5,622 nucleotides of DNA from Desulfobacterales bacterium. GTDB taxonomy: Bacteria; Desulfobacterota; Desulfobacteria; Desulfobacterales; RPRI01. A program made the translations under genes and the position numbers. This document shows positions 5,509 through 5,622 of the stretch, in pieces. The number at the start of each line of letters is the position of its first letter. Within the stretch, counting starts at the first letter, position 1. The notes under the pieces were generated by a model. That model worked only from the letters and a program-made list of their open reading frames with translations, searched no databases and was not told the DNA's origin. The stretch is from the NCBI GenBank assembly GCA_020052975.1, contig JAGVOC010000195.1, forward strand, positions 1-5,622. The letters are read 5' to 3'.

Positions 5509-5622
5509 ATGACTGATACAAACGGTGGCATTGTGAAATACATTCCGGGGCTCATACTTTGCATGATACTTGGATGGTTGGCCCTTCAATGGGACCAATC
5601 AATACATAAATGGCAAAAGGAC
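5509..5622 (+). CDS. N-terminus of a membrane protein, possibly YeiH-type putative sulfate exporter (partial)
   Basis: The first 38 codons of a gene that runs off the right edge. GGAGGGG at 5495-5501, 7 bases before the ATG, supports the start. After a polar start (MTDTNGGIVKY), residues 12-26 form a hydrophobic helix, IPGLILCMILGWLAL, followed by an amphipathic stretch ending QKD. The IPGLxL opening helix is like that of the YeiH/UPF0324 putative sulfate exporters, which are multi-span proteins, and the preceding small membrane gene and Usp fit such a locus. With only 38 residues the family call is tentative; it could be another polytopic transporter. Confidence 0.7.
   Translation, partial: MTDTNGGIVKYIPGLILCMILGWLALQWDQSIHKWQKD

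Overview
The window looks like chromosomal DNA of an anaerobic or microaerophilic Gram-negative bacterium. The signs are a secreted eight-heme cytochrome c, a patatin of a type I associate with Desulfobacterota and Nitrospirota, paired universal stress proteins beside a membrane transporter, and strong AGGAGG-type ribosome binding sites. Lineage is an inference from gene content. No mobile element, tRNA, rRNA or CRISPR array was seen.

Layout, left half (minus strand). Positions 1-291 hold no convincing gene, only a possible C-terminal codon run at the very edge. A 17-bp perfect hairpin with A and T arms (292-331) can terminate transcription in both directions. It sits just past the end of an octaheme cytochrome c of the hydroxylamine oxidoreductase-like family (356-1636). 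After a 232-bp AT-rich gap with one inverted repeat comes a SAM-dependent O-methyltransferase-type gene (1869-2822). For both genes the longest open frame overruns the real start: a good Shine-Dalgarno points to an internal ATG in each case.

Right half (plus strand). A patatin-like phospholipase gene (about 2882-3696) is broken. The oxyanion and nucleophile part and the catalytic Asp part are in different frames, with the middle of the domain missing. Next comes a compact stress/transport group. A UspA-fold protein lacks the usual ATP-loop glycines (3761-4237). It overlaps by ATGA with a START/SRPBCC-like protein carrying a C-terminal membrane anchor (4234-4743). A UspA protein with a nearly intact ATP loop follows (4853-5272), then a 51-residue single-span membrane protein (5338-5493) and the start of a polytopic membrane protein (5509 to the edge), possibly a YeiH-type putative sulfate exporter.

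How they may work together: the cytochrome is a periplasmic redox enzyme or electron carrier acting on nitrogen compounds, with no partner visible here. The plus-strand genes 3761-5622 are all co-oriented and look like one stress-responsive membrane or transport module. The translationally coupled Usp plus tail-anchored START-like pair is the least described part of the window.
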